Positions 26,358 to 35,319 of a DNA stretch of 64,000 nt are shown here, piece after piece. Made by a program: the position numbers and the translations under genes. Numbering within the stretch: the first letter of the stretch is position 1; each line of letters starts with the position of its first letter. The notes beneath the pieces are model-generated. The model did not search any database. It saw nothing but the letters and a program-made list of their open reading frames with translations, and was not told where the DNA came from. The DNA is from JAEUIG01 sp046349775 (lineage in GTDB: Bacteria; Planctomycetota; Planctomycetia; Planctomycetales; Planctomycetaceae): positions 11,797-75,796 of the forward strand of contig JAXMBS010000022.1 of NCBI GenBank assembly GCA_046349775.1. Direction: 5' to 3'.

Positions 26358-27854
26358 ATGCAAAATGTCACGCCCGTCATCGGACTGGAGATCCACGTCC
26401 AACTGCCTACGCATTCGAAAATCTTTGCGGCTGCGCGAATCGGTTCAACCCGGATGAGCCGAATACCCAGACCTGCCCGGTGTGCCTGGGCCTGCCCGGT
26501 TCACTGCCGGTCATGAACGCTGACGCCTTCCGGCTGTCGCTGATCGCGGCCACGGCGCTGAACTGCGAGAGCCGTGCCGTCTACGAAGTGGGACCGGAAG
26601 CAGTACTACTACCCCGACCTGCCGAAGGGCTATCAGATCAGCCAGTACGATCTGCCGTACAGCCAGCACGGCTGGCTGGACGTGACTCTGCCTGAGGCGC
26701 CGACGCATCGCATCCGGATCCGCCGGGTGCATCTGGAAGAAGACGCCGGCAAGAATCTGCACGACGAGACCGGTCGCCGTGCCGATTCGCGCGTCGATCT
26801 CAACCGTGCCGGCACGCCGCTGATGGAAATCGTCACCGAGCCGGACCTGCGGTCTGCCGCGGAAGCGAAGGTGTTTCTCGAAGAGATGCGGCTGCTGATG
26901 ACTTACCTGGAGGTCTCGGATTGCAACATGCAGGAGGGGAGCCTGCGGTGCGATGCGAACGTCAATCTGCACGTCGCCGGCGCCGACGGCAAGACGGTGG
27001 CGACTCCGATTGTGGAGATCAAGAACCTGAACACGTTCCGCGGTGTCGAGGCGGCCGTTGAATTTGAGTTGGGGCGACAACGCGATGAGTTCGCAAAGAC
27101 GGGCCGCAAGCTCGGCGATCCGGGTGTGGAGAAGGAGACGCGCGGCTGGGATGCCGACCGGGGTGTGACGTTTGCCCAGCGCGGGAAGGAAGAGGCGTCG
27201 GACTATCGGTATTTCCCTGATCCGGACCTGGCGCCGGTGACGGTCCGCGCAGCGGAATGTGATGCGATCCGGCAGGGGCTGTGTGAATTGCCGGCGGCGC
27301 GGCGTGGTCGGTTTCAGACAGCGCGCGGGCTTTCCGAGTATGACGCGGCGGTGATCATCGACCAGGGACGGGAGTTTGCCGATTACTTCGAGCGCGTCGC
27401 CGATGCGTGTGGAGACGCCAAACAGGCGGCCAACTGGGCGACTCAGGACGTGCAGCGCGAGTTGAACGAGCGGCGGTGTGCGATCTCGGATTTCCCGATC
27501 ACGGCCGCGATTCTCGGGACGATCCTGGCGCGGATCACATCGTCGGCGATCACCGTCAAGAGCGGTCGCGAGCTGTTCGCGGAACTCCTGCGGCGGCATG
27601 ACGGGGAAGAACAAACCGAGTCGATCGATATTGACGCTTTGATCGACGAGCGCGGTCTGCGGCTCGTCTCCGGCGGAGGCGCCATGGACGCGGCGATCGA
27701 CGCGGCGATTGCGGCCAGCCCGCAGGCGATCATCGACTTCAAGGCCGGGAAGCAGCAGGCGCTGGGAGCGGTCATCGGCAAGATCATGCGGGAGCTGCGC
27801 GGCGCAGACGCCAAGGCGGTCCGGGAGCGACTGCTGGCACGACTGCAGGAGTGA
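26358..27854 (+). CDS. gatB: Glutamyl/aspartyl-tRNA amidotransferase subunit B, 5' part frameshifted
   Basis: GatB binds the misacylated tRNA and activates it for transamidation. ATG 26358 starts MQNVTPVIGLEIHVQLPTHS. The frame breaks near 26430 and again near 26590, passing through CLGLPGSLPVMNADAFRLSL, then runs intact from about 26590. The intact part reads RKQYYYPDLPKGYQISQYDL, IRIRRVHLEEDAGKNLHDET, VDLNRAGTPLMEIVTEPDLR, MQEGSLRCDANVNLHV, VEIKNLNTFRGVEAAVEFEL, DYRYFPDPDLAPV and the C-terminal GatB/YqeY helical domain ending RERLLARLQE. Third gene of a gatCAB operon. Confidence 0.92.
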
Positions 27855-28000
27855 ACTGCCGCGGCCCCGCGCGGGATTTCGACAATCGATTCCAACACGG
27901 GAGCGGCCCGCGTGCGTAGGATAAGGCGTCAGGCTGAACCGTTCGGGACAGCCAACCATGCTCCCGTCGGCAGCCTTCACGCAACCCGGAGCGGAGTCCC

Positions 28001-28570
28001 ATGAGTACCTGGTTCACGGAGTCGGCGTGGCCGCCGATCATGATCCTGGCCACCGGTGCGGTTGCCGGCATCGCATTGTTCTTCACGACCCAGCGCGTGA
28101 AGTACCTGTCGGCGGTCCTGCCGCTCATCATCTTCGGTCCGATGATTTACGCGTACGAGCGGCGGACGATCACGGAACGCGAGCGCGTGGAGGCGGCTGT
28201 CATCGGGGCGGTGCGTGCATTCGAGCGCGAGGACCGGGCAGGCACGCTGGCGTTTTTCTCTGCCAGAAATCACGAACTCCGCCGGGAGGCGAACGACACA
28301 ATGGACCTCGTCCAACCAGCCGGGGCATTCAGCGTTACGGATATGTCCGTCACGATGCTGAGTCGCGAAAGTCGTGCGCTGTCGCGGTTTCGCGTGACCG
28401 GTCCAATCAAGGTGCTCGAATTCGGCGACGTCGGTACGCGGCCGTCTCGCTGGGAGATGACCTGGCAAAAGGAGGGAGGCGACTGGAAGATCATCGACCT
28501 GCAACGACTCGATCCGGTCAGCGGCGAACGGATGGCGATCGAAACTCCCAGTGAGCGCGCCCAGCAATGA
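28001..28570 (+). CDS. Hypothetical membrane-anchored protein, NTF2/SnoaL-like
   Basis: 189 residues. Two N-terminal helices (WPPIMILATGAVAGIALFFT and YLSAVLPLIIFGPMIYAYE) are followed by a soluble domain of about 130 residues. It begins VEAAVIGAVRAFEREDRAGT and ends SRWEMTWQKEGGDWKIIDLQ, the pattern of cystatin/NTF2-like (SnoaL-type) domains in which a helix is followed by a curved sheet ending in a W-x-x-E-(G)-x-W-K-I strand. No catalytic residue is identifiable. ATG 28001. It follows gatB by about 145 bases on the same strand. Confidence 0.7.
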   Translation: MSTWFTESAWPPIMILATGAVAGIALFFTTQRVKYLSAVLPLIIFGPMIYAYERRTITERERVEAAVIGAVRAFEREDRAGTLAFFSARNHELRREANDTMDLVQPAGAFSVTDMSVTMLSRESRALSRFRVTGPIKVLEFGDVGTRPSRWEMTWQKEGGDWKIIDLQRLDPVSGERMAIETPSERAQQ

Positions 28571-28603
28571 AGCATCGGTCGGGCCAAAGTGGAAGCAGCG
28601 GCG

Positions 28604-29305
28604 CTAATTCGGACTGAACGGCGGCGGAAACGGCGAGACACTCGGGCGACGCGCTGAGCGCAGTTCCGACCGGAGCGCATCCAGGAGCAGGTCGCTGCGC
28701 AGATCGATGCGCGTTTCCTGCAGAAGCCGCAGCTGTACTTCCGGCCCGAGCCCCGACGCGTGAGCCAGCACGTCACACAACGCTCCCAGGCTGAGTTCAC
28801 CGTCAATCAGCACCGCGCGTTCGAGTGTCTCGACTGCGGCGGGGTGTAGCTTCGTGAAGACGTCCAGCAGTTCGTGACGGCGTTGCAGCCGGTCAACCGT
28901 CGGCGGCGTGCCATACACGTCCGGGAGCATCTGTAGCCGCGCCTGCCGGTAGGGTGCGCTGGGCGGCAGCTCTGCGATAATTCGTGCCCGCAGCAGACCA
29001 CGCACCAGGAGCATGTAGCGCCCGTCAGGCAGACGCTGGTCGGCTTCAATCTGCGCCAGGCAGACGACGGGATGCAATGGCAGGTCGTTCCGTTCGTAGT
29101 GCGCCTCCCAGCCCGGCTGCAGCACCGCCATCCCGATCAGCCGGGGCCCCTGCAGCGCTGCGGCGGTCAGACTGCGATAGCGCTCCTCGAAGACGTGCAG
29201 CGGCTGTACGACTTGCGGCAACAGCGCGACGTTGGGGAGCGGAAACAGCGGCGCCGTCCCATGAAAGCAATCGAGCCCCGTACCTGTCGCCAGCGGCGCC
29301 GCCAT
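28604..29305 (-). CDS. Stand-alone LON substrate-binding-domain protein
   Basis: 233 residues matching only the N-terminal domain of Lon protease (PF02190): LFPLPNVALLPQVVQPLHVF, EERYRSLTAAALQGPRLIGM, HPVVCLAQIEADQRLPDGRY, LLVRGLLRARIIAELPP and a helical tail. There is no AAA+ ATPase or protease domain, so it is not a peptidase; such proteins are thought to bind unfolded substrates or act as adaptors. ATG 29305 begins MAAPLATGTG. It starts eight bases after the stop of the DUF309 gene, indicating an operon. Confidence 0.85.
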   Translation of the reverse strand: MAAPLATGTGLDCFHGTAPLFPLPNVALLPQVVQPLHVFEERYRSLTAAALQGPRLIGMAVLQPGWEAHYERNDLPLHPVVCLAQIEADQRLPDGRYMLLVRGLLRARIIAELPPSAPYRQARLQMLPDVYGTPPTVDRLQRRHELLDVFTKLHPAAVETLERAVLIDGELSLGALCDVLAHASGLGPEVQLRLLQETRIDLRSDLLLDALRSELRSARRPSVSPFPPPFSPN

Positions 29306-29313
29306 CGCAGACC

Positions 29314-29688
29314 TCACAATTGATGAATTCTCGGTATCCGCTGTTCGTTCAGGATCAGTCCGGCCGGATAGGCTGTGTGCGGCGCGAGCAGTTCTGCAAA
29401 ACACGCGCGAAACTCGCCGATCAGTCGCTCGACGTCGACTCCCCGGCAGGCGGGTTGGAACGGCTCCAGATACCGGATCGCCGAGCCGGCCATCTTCCGC
29501 GCGCCTCCCAGGTTCCCTTCTCCAAAGTGAAACAGCGCCACCGCAGCGTGTATCAGGCCCTGATAGAACTCGCGTCCCGCCAGCGTCTCCCCCCAGATTT
29601 CCTCGAGCACGTCGTGGCACGCGAAAAACTCGCGCGCGTTGAAGAGGTCGATGGCCTCCTGAAAGCGTGGGTCGATCTCCTGTTCCAT
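29314..29688 (-). CDS. DUF309 protein
   Basis: 124 residues, all-helical. DUF309 signatures are present: FQEAIDLFNAREFFACHDVL, EEIWGETLAGREFYQGLIHA, AVALFHFGEGNLGGARKMAG. The conserved acidic and His residues (H of ACHD, EEIW) are kept. Function is unknown in all members. ATG 29688 (MEQEIDPRF) is favoured over a longer start at 29757. It is first in a two-gene operon with the LON-domain protein, and divergent from endonuclease III. Confidence 0.87.
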   Translation of the reverse strand: MEQEIDPRFQEAIDLFNAREFFACHDVLEEIWGETLAGREFYQGLIHAAVALFHFGEGNLGGARKMAGSAIRYLEPFQPACRGVDVERLIGEFRACFAELLAPHTAYPAGLILNEQRIPRIHQL

Positions 29689-29828
29689 CCAACTCCCTCG
29701 ACGGCCGTGCTGCAAATCCGCTAGCGTGGCTGCGTTTTCCGGTTCCTGACTTCGCATGATTTTAGGGTGGCGGTTTCTCCTCCGTCCACGGCGAATCAGG
29801 CAGGCGCCTGCGTTTCAGGAGTGATTCC

Positions 29829-30593
29829 GTGCCGAGAGAGTCGCACGCTGCCAAATTGCAACGCGTCGGCAGAATCGTGCGCCGCCTATGCGCTGCGTAT
29901 CCCGATGCCGAGTGCGCGCTGCAGCATGTCGACCCGTTTCAACTGATCGCCGCCACGATCCTGTCGGCGCAGTGCACCGATGAGCGAGTCAATCTTGTCA
30001 CGCCGGCGCTGTTTGAGAAGTATGCCACACCCCAGCGGCTGGCGGCGGCGCAGCAGGCCGATGTGGAGCGGATCATTCAGTCGACCGGCTTCTTCCGCAG
30101 CAAGGCGAAGAGCCTGATCGGAATGGCGCAGGGACTCGTCGAGCGGCATGGGGGCAAAGTGCCGAAAACTCTCGACGAACTGGTCGCGCTGCCGGGCGTC
30201 GGGCGCAAGACGGCGAATGTCGTCCTGGGGACGGCCTTCGGCATTCCCAGCGGTGTCGTCGTTGATACGCACGTGACGCGCATCTCGCGGCTGCTGGGGC
30301 TGACCCGCGAGACCACAGCGGAAAAGATCGAGCAGGATCTGATGCGGCTTGTGCCGTCGTCGGAATGGATCAACTTTTCGCACCGGTTGATCCATCATGG
30401 CCGGCGGATCTGCATTGCACGGCGGCCGAAATGTCCGGAGTGTCCCCTGTTGACGGAGTGCCTGGCGCGTCGGGCTGCCGCCGCTGGCGGAGGATTCAGG
30501 ATCCGGTCCCGGTGCGGCGGGACGGGTTTCAGGCGGCGGCAGGGACGCAACTCGAAGCCAGGCTCCAGATTCCAGAATCCAAAATCGCGTTGA
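29829..30593 (+). CDS. nth: Endonuclease III (DNA glycosylase/AP lyase)
   Basis: 254 residues. It removes oxidised pyrimidines from DNA and nicks the abasic site in base-excision repair. Seen: FQLIAATILSAQCTDERVN, the helix-hairpin-helix LPGVGRKTANVVLG with the catalytic Lys, VVDTHVTRISRLLGL with the catalytic Asp, and the [4Fe-4S] cluster motif C-x6-C-x2-C-x5-C in CIARRPKCPECPLLTEC. The last 40 residues after the cluster are low-complexity Arg/Gly and unlike other Nth proteins; a frameshift just after ECLARR or a genuine tail are both possible. Start is a GTG with AGGAG upstream. Confidence 0.93.
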   Translation: MPRESHAAKLQRVGRIVRRLCAAYPDAECALQHVDPFQLIAATILSAQCTDERVNLVTPALFEKYATPQRLAAAQQADVERIIQSTGFFRSKAKSLIGMAQGLVERHGGKVPKTLDELVALPGVGRKTANVVLGTAFGIPSGVVVDTHVTRISRLLGLTRETTAEKIEQDLMRLVPSSEWINFSHRLIHHGRRICIARRPKCPECPLLTECLARRAAAAGGGFRIRSRCGGTGFRRRQGRNSKPGSRFQNPKSR

Positions 30594-30674
30594 GCCGCCG
30601 GTCCATTGGACTTTCCCCGGTCCGCCCTCTAACTTGGCGCTGGTCCACATCCCCCAGGCGACTCTGCTGCGGCC

Positions 30675-31244
30675 ATGATCCTCACTGGCGAAGAAATCCG
30701 CGCCCGGCTCGGCGGCGACATTCAGATCGATCCGTTCGCAGAGTCGCAGCTCAATCCCAACAGCTACAACCTGCGGCTGCACCACGAGCTGCTGGTGTAT
30801 GAGGAGATCGTTCTGGACATGCGGCGGCCGAACCGGTTCCGTCGGTACGAAATTCCCCCGGAAGGGCTCGTGCTGAGTCCGAACCAGCTTTATCTCGGCC
30901 GGACGATTGAACGGACGGAGACGCACAATCTGGTGCCGATGCTGGAGGGCCGCTCGTCGATCGGCCGGCTGGGCCTGTTCGTGCACGTGACGGCGGGCTT
31001 CGGCGACGTTGGCTTCTGCGGCTACTGGACGCTGGAAATGTTCGCCGTCCAGCCGATCCGGATTTATCCGGGCGTGGAGATCGCGCAGATCTTTTATCAC
31101 ACGATCGAAGGGGACGTCCGCGAGTACGCCAGCGAAAAGTACCAGCACAATCGCGACATTCAGCCGAGCCTGCTGTTCAAGGAATTCCAGCAGGACGACG
31201 ACCGGCAAATGCGGCTGGCGTTCGGTCAGGAGAAGCCGGGGTGA
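30675..31244 (+). CDS. dcd: dCTP deaminase
   Basis: 189 residues, full length. It converts dCTP to dUTP for thymidylate synthesis (a bifunctional dUTP-forming type cannot be excluded). Motifs: LNPNSYNLRLHHELLVYE, LSPNQLYLGRTIERTETHNL, GRSSIGRLGLFVHVTAGFGD and CGYWTLEMFAVQPIRIYPG with the catalytic Glu in TLE. ATG 30675. It follows nth closely on the same strand; joint transcription of two DNA-maintenance genes is likely. Confidence 0.93.
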   Translation: MILTGEEIRARLGGDIQIDPFAESQLNPNSYNLRLHHELLVYEEIVLDMRRPNRFRRYEIPPEGLVLSPNQLYLGRTIERTETHNLVPMLEGRSSIGRLGLFVHVTAGFGDVGFCGYWTLEMFAVQPIRIYPGVEIAQIFYHTIEGDVREYASEKYQHNRDIQPSLLFKEFQQDDDRQMRLAFGQEKPG

Positions 31245-31483
31245 CGGACTTCGACCGCGCTGCGGCATCTGCACAGACACCCTCATTGGGCGAATGACTG
31301 TTTGGCAGGAGCCTTGAGAATCATTGAACTGTCGCCGGCGGCTCAATCTGAGAATCTCCCATCCATTGCGGAATCAAGATGCCTCGAAGTCCGTGATCGC
31401 ATCGTTCTGCGTGCTGCTGCTCTGCAGCGGGTGTTTCGGTCGGAAGCCGAATCCAACCCGCAGAGAACGCATCCGAGACTGCT

Positions 31484-31949
31484 ATGCCAGCTCCGCAGTT
31501 CGACGCGGACACAAGGGCCCTGATCGATCGCAGCATGGAGGAACTGCGGCTCAAACCGAGGCTACGACGGACGTGGCACATCGGGGAGGCCGCCTGGGAA
31601 CTCGACCAGGACACCGGGACAATTGCATTCACGGGCGAGAAGTGGATTGCGACGGGCGCCCGCAGATCATCGGCACCTATAACACCGACGACGGAACGTG
31701 CCTGGAGCTGGGACAATCCGTCGATCAGCCAGGTTGCAGGAGCACGCACAGAAACTCCGCACGCATGGTCAGCAGCACGGTATCAACGCATTGACCACAA
31801 GGAAGCTGGCGTGCGACGAGAATACCGCGTGGGAACTGACGGCACTTGCCTGCCACCTGTGTGAAGCCCAGGGGGCCTACCGCGGCCCGGCCGGTTCCAC
31901 GCTGGTATTCATGACATTCGGCGAGGTCGCGCTGAAGGCGAAGGATTGA
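31484..31949 (+). CDS. DUF6882-like protein, frameshifted
   Basis: The pieces in order are TRALIDRSMEELRLKPRLRR and HIGEAAWELDQDTGTIAF in the first frame, QIIGTYNTDDGT in the second, and NALTTRKLACDENTAWELTA, LACHLCEAQGAYRGPAGSTL and VFMTFGEVALKAKD in the third, ending at TGA 31947-31949. The WELTALACHL...GAYRGPAG...VFMTFGEV block is what I know from DUF6882 proteins, found in bacteria with unknown function. Two indels near 31650 and 31710 explain the breaks. ATG 31484. A lipoprotein-like stretch (VLLLCSGCFGRKPNPT) just upstream in another frame may belong to a lost 5' extension. Confidence 0.65.
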
Positions 31950-31970
31950 ATCCCGCGCCTTAACTGTCTG

Positions 31971-32732
31971 TCACTTCTTCGCACCTTCGTCCCGCGATTC
32001 TTTCACCCTTTCCACCCGCCTCTGCGCCAGCAGCCACTCGTAGAACGCAGGGTCGTCGTACACCGCGTTCCACGAGATGTGACCGACGCCGGGGAAGACC
32101 GTCAGCTTCGGATTCGCGCCTTCCTTCTTGAGGGCGTCGACCATTTCCTGCGACCGGCGCAGCGGGACGCCTTCGTCCAGTTCACCGTGGAATACCCACA
32201 CGGGGATGTGCTTGATCGTCTTGACCCAGCCTGGTTCGCCGCCGCCGCAGATCGGCGCCAGCGCCGCAAAGCGGTCCGGCGCGTCGAAGGCCAGCGCCCA
32301 GAGACCATAGCCTCCCATGCTGATGCCCGTGACGTAGATCCGGTCCTGGTCGACCTTGAGTTTCTCGCAGAGGTCGTCGAGCAGCGCCAGCAGCGTGACC
32401 GACTGCCAGCGCTGGTCCTTGGGACACTGCGGCGAGACGACGATCATCGGGAACTGCCTGCCGGCTGCGATCAGCTTTGGTGGTCCGTGAATCTTCAGCA
32501 GTTCGATGTCGTCGCCGCGCTCCCCGCCCCCGTGCAGAAACAGCAGCAGCGGCCACTTTTCGTGCGCGTCGTAATCCTGTGGCAGGTAGAGCAAATAGTT
32601 CATCTCGACTTGAAGTGAGCGGTCGAGATGTGCGGGCTGCTGCTGGCCGGTCTGCTCCGAGTCACCGGCGGTGAGCAGGCCTGGCTTTGTGAACGGGACC
32701 AGCAGTGCCAACACCAGAGCAGCAGTTCGCAT
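31971..32732 (-). CDS. Secreted alpha/beta-hydrolase (esterase or peptidase-like)
   Basis: 253 residues. Signal peptide RTAALVLALLVPFTKPGLLT. The fold reads MNYLLYLPQDYDAHEKWPLL, LFLHGGGERGDD (oxyanion region), VTGISMGGYGLWALAFDAPD with nucleophile Ser138, HGELDEGVPLRRSQEMVDAL with Asp186, and FPGVGHISW with His218. This pattern is shared by the dienelactone-hydrolase and prolyl-oligopeptidase-like esterases that planctomycetes export in large number; the substrate is likely a feruloyl- or acetyl-ester or peptide. ATG 32732 is chosen because it places the signal at the N-terminus. Confidence 0.85.
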   Translation of the reverse strand: MRTAALVLALLVPFTKPGLLTAGDSEQTGQQQPAHLDRSLQVEMNYLLYLPQDYDAHEKWPLLLFLHGGGERGDDIELLKIHGPPKLIAAGRQFPMIVVSPQCPKDQRWQSVTLLALLDDLCEKLKVDQDRIYVTGISMGGYGLWALAFDAPDRFAALAPICGGGEPGWVKTIKHIPVWVFHGELDEGVPLRRSQEMVDALKKEGANPKLTVFPGVGHISWNAVYDDPAFYEWLLAQRRVERVKESRDEGAKK

Positions 32733-32845
32733 GGAAGAATCTCCGAAAGCACGACGGAAATGCCGGAGCACTGCGGTTCGCAATCGAGCCGCTGTCAGAG
32801 TGCTGAAGCGTCCCGGACGCGGCAAACGTTAAGGACGGAAGAGTT

Positions 32846-33415
32846 TCAGAACAGCGGCGGCAGGCCGCGCATCCGCCGCCAGGCGGACAACTGCCCCAGA
32901 TGCGTGCCCAGGTGACCGGTCATCAGGAATGTGCACATCTCGCCGATCGTTGGCAGCCGGTCGCGCAGCCGTGCATTCGGATTGGGCCGCTGCATCCGTT
33001 CCAGGTCGGCATTCGTGGCCAGCTCCCGCACTCGAGCGTGCGTCTCGCGGAAGATGCGGACGATCTCGTCGCGCGCAGGGTAATCGCTGCGGTTGCTGCT
33101 GAGCTTCGAATCGCGACCGAACTTCGCCGTCCAGTCCGGGGTCGTGAGCTTCTCTCCCCCCAACAGTCCGATGGCTCCGTCGGCCGCCATCGCGAGGTGC
33201 CCCAGGATCCAGGCCGGGTGATTGATTCCGGGGAGCGGCTGCGCCGTAAAGTCGGCGTCGTCGATGTCGGCGATCAACATCTCGGCATAGCCGAGCAGCA
33301 TCGCGTTGGAGGCGAGGTCCGAGGCAAACACGCGGGGAGTCTCCTGAAGCTTGTGCGAGGGAGTAGCGGCGGTCGGGCACGTGGGATCGTAGCGGATCCG
33401 CACGCCTGCGGTCAC
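32846..33415 (-). CDS. DinB-like four-helix-bundle protein
   Basis: About 189 residues. The DinB/YfiT-type metal-binding pattern is visible: NHPAWILGHLAMAADGAIGL with a first histidine, and LMTGHLGTHLGQLSAWRRMR with two more. Members bind a divalent metal and in some lineages transfer small thiols. The annotated start is a GTG overlapping the kinase stop as GTGA; the first 25 residues are poorly conserved, so an internal GTG (VFASDLASNAMLL) is an alternative. The overlap suggests expression with the FHA-kinase gene. Confidence 0.75.
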   Translation of the reverse strand: MTAGVRIRYDPTCPTAATPSHKLQETPRVFASDLASNAMLLGYAEMLIADIDDADFTAQPLPGINHPAWILGHLAMAADGAIGLLGGEKLTTPDWTAKFGRDSKLSSNRSDYPARDEIVRIFRETHARVRELATNADLERMQRPNPNARLRDRLPTIGEMCTFLMTGHLGTHLGQLSAWRRMRGLPPLF

Positions 33416-35136
33416 TCACCGCGACCATCGGCGGCGGGGCCTGCGACGACGGCCGCCTGACTCGTCACGAACGCCTGCAGGTCGGCGGCCAGTTCCGCGC
33501 CGGTCTGATAGCGATCCTCAGGGCGCTTGGCGAGACACTTTTCGACGATGGCCATCAGCGCGGGAGGCATATCCTGAATCGGCTTCATCGGCGCCTCGCA
33601 GTGCATCCGGTACGTTTCCTGCAAAGTGCCATAGAATGGCGGTCGCCCGGCGAGCACCGAGTACAGCGTGCAGCCGGTACTATAGATATCGCTGCGGGTG
33701 TCGACCTGCTGGGAGTTCACAAACTGCTCAGGCGATGCACAGGGCGCCGTGCCGATCGCGATCCCCTTGCGCGGCCGTTCGGTCTCTTCGGTCAACGTCG
33801 CGAGCTGCTCTGAGCCGTCGGCGTCCGCGATATACGCCAGCCCCAGGTCGAGCAGCTTCGCCGCACCGCCCGGGGCCAGCAAGATGTTCGACGGCTTGAT
33901 GTCGCGATGCACGACGCCATGCACGCGCAGGTGCTCAACTGCCTGTGCCACATGCGCCAGCCAGCGTGCCGCATCGACCGGCGGAATCCGGCCCGTGCGG
34001 CGGAGCCGCTCTCCGAGCGTGTCTCCGGCGACGTGCTCGAAGACCGCGTAGCGTCCCTCCCGATCGGCGTCGAGCACGCGAATGATGTGGGTGGCCGAGA
34101 CGTGCGCCGACCATGGCCGCGCAGCAGTCGCCGCCGGCCGAGTTCGTTGACCGCCTCGCCGCCGCTAGCACGACCTTGATCGCCACCAGCGATGCAGCCG
34201 CACATCGTGGCCCAGATAGACGATGCCCATGCCGCCGCGGGCAAGCCGTTTGACGATCCGGTACCGGTGATGCAGAAGCATGCCCGTGATGGACTTCGCC
34301 ACTTTCTCGGGGCGGAACCTGTCGTCACCGGAATCTTGATCTCGACCAGAGATTCCGTCGTCGCGCTTCCGGCGGGAAGTCGTCGGTCTCTGCATCGGGC
34401 GGTCGGCCGTGCTGACGGGGTCCGTCTTCAGCACTCGAAATTGCACGTCCCCAAGCGATACTTCCCGGGCCGTGATGCAGCCATCCTCCCACCAATCGCG
34501 TCCGTCGACGCGCACGCTGCACCGGCCGGAGAGGTCGCGGAGATAGAGCCCTTCGGTAGTGACGAGCAGTGCGGCATGCACGGACTGAATCTTCGGCAGC
34601 TTCAGCTGAATCTTGCAGGGGCTTTGCGGCCGATCAGGTCAGCGAACGTCGCAATCGGTAGACGGTTTCACGCCGGACAGAAACTCCAGTTGCCAGTCGC
34701 AGCCGCACGGTCGGCCGGCAGCAGTTCGCGATGCAGAACCGGTTGGGGGCCCTCGACCGCTGCGACGCTCGATTTCGGCGATGGTCGATACGGCCCGACA
34801 AAGACGTCGAACCGGGAGCAGCCACCCGTATGCGGCCGCGATGCCCATCCGCGTGCCGGAGCGCGACTCCCGAGATCGACGCAAAAACGGGCCTCGTCCT
34901 GCGCCGCACCAGCAGCGCATGTCGCCGGCTGACTTCAATGTCCTCCAGTCGCAGGTCGCACCGTGCGGCACGACCGATCGCGACCAGGGGATGCTTCGCG
35001 CGGGATCCTGGATCAGGACGCTTTCGGGGCCTTCGAGCCGCACTGAGACTGGGGCTCGATCGTTCACCGATACACGCTCAACGCCGCTGTGTTTGGCATG
35101 GCCCGCAACTCCCAGCGCAGGCCGTCCGGCCATCAT
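33412..35136 (-). pseudogene. FHA-FHA-Ser/Thr protein kinase, multiply frameshifted
   Basis: Two FHA-like segments precede a kinase. First FHA: VRLEGPESVLIQDPARSIP then, one frame over, VAIGRAARCDLRLEDIEVSR and RHALLV (the GR...SR.H phosphothreonine-binding signature). Second: KIQLKLPKIQSVHAALLVTT and GLYLRDLSGRCSVRV. Kinase: YRIVKRLARGGMGIVYLGHD, AIKVVLA (ATP-binding Lys), HGVVHRDIKPSNILL, LLDLGLAYI, GTAPCASPEQF, DTRSDIYSTGCTLYSVLAGR. Frames change at least five times between 34100 and 35000; the kinase C-lobe (33412-34077) is intact. There is no transmembrane helix at the C-terminus, so it is probably cytoplasmic. The 5' end is uncertain. Confidence 0.78.
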
Positions 35137-35319
35137 CGGTCAGCTCGTCGGCGTGCCAGCGCCCGCCGCGACGCCGAACCTGACCCGAAATGAGTGACGC
35201 GAACGTGGACGTGGCAGGGAACGTTCAGCAACGGTCGCAGACTGCCGGCCGCCGGAGCTGAACACGTACATAGCTTGCCAGAATCGAGCGCACCGCACAA
35301 GTCGGCCTGTGACCGATCA

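Noticed and set aside
26511..27980. A 489-residue open frame on the minus strand
   Set aside because: It is antisense to gatB, rich in Arg/Pro/Leu as expected of a GC-rich shadow frame, and shows no family similarity.
29886..31346. A 486-residue open frame on the minus strand
   Set aside because: It lies opposite nth and dcd, both of which have complete catalytic motifs; the antisense product has shadow composition.
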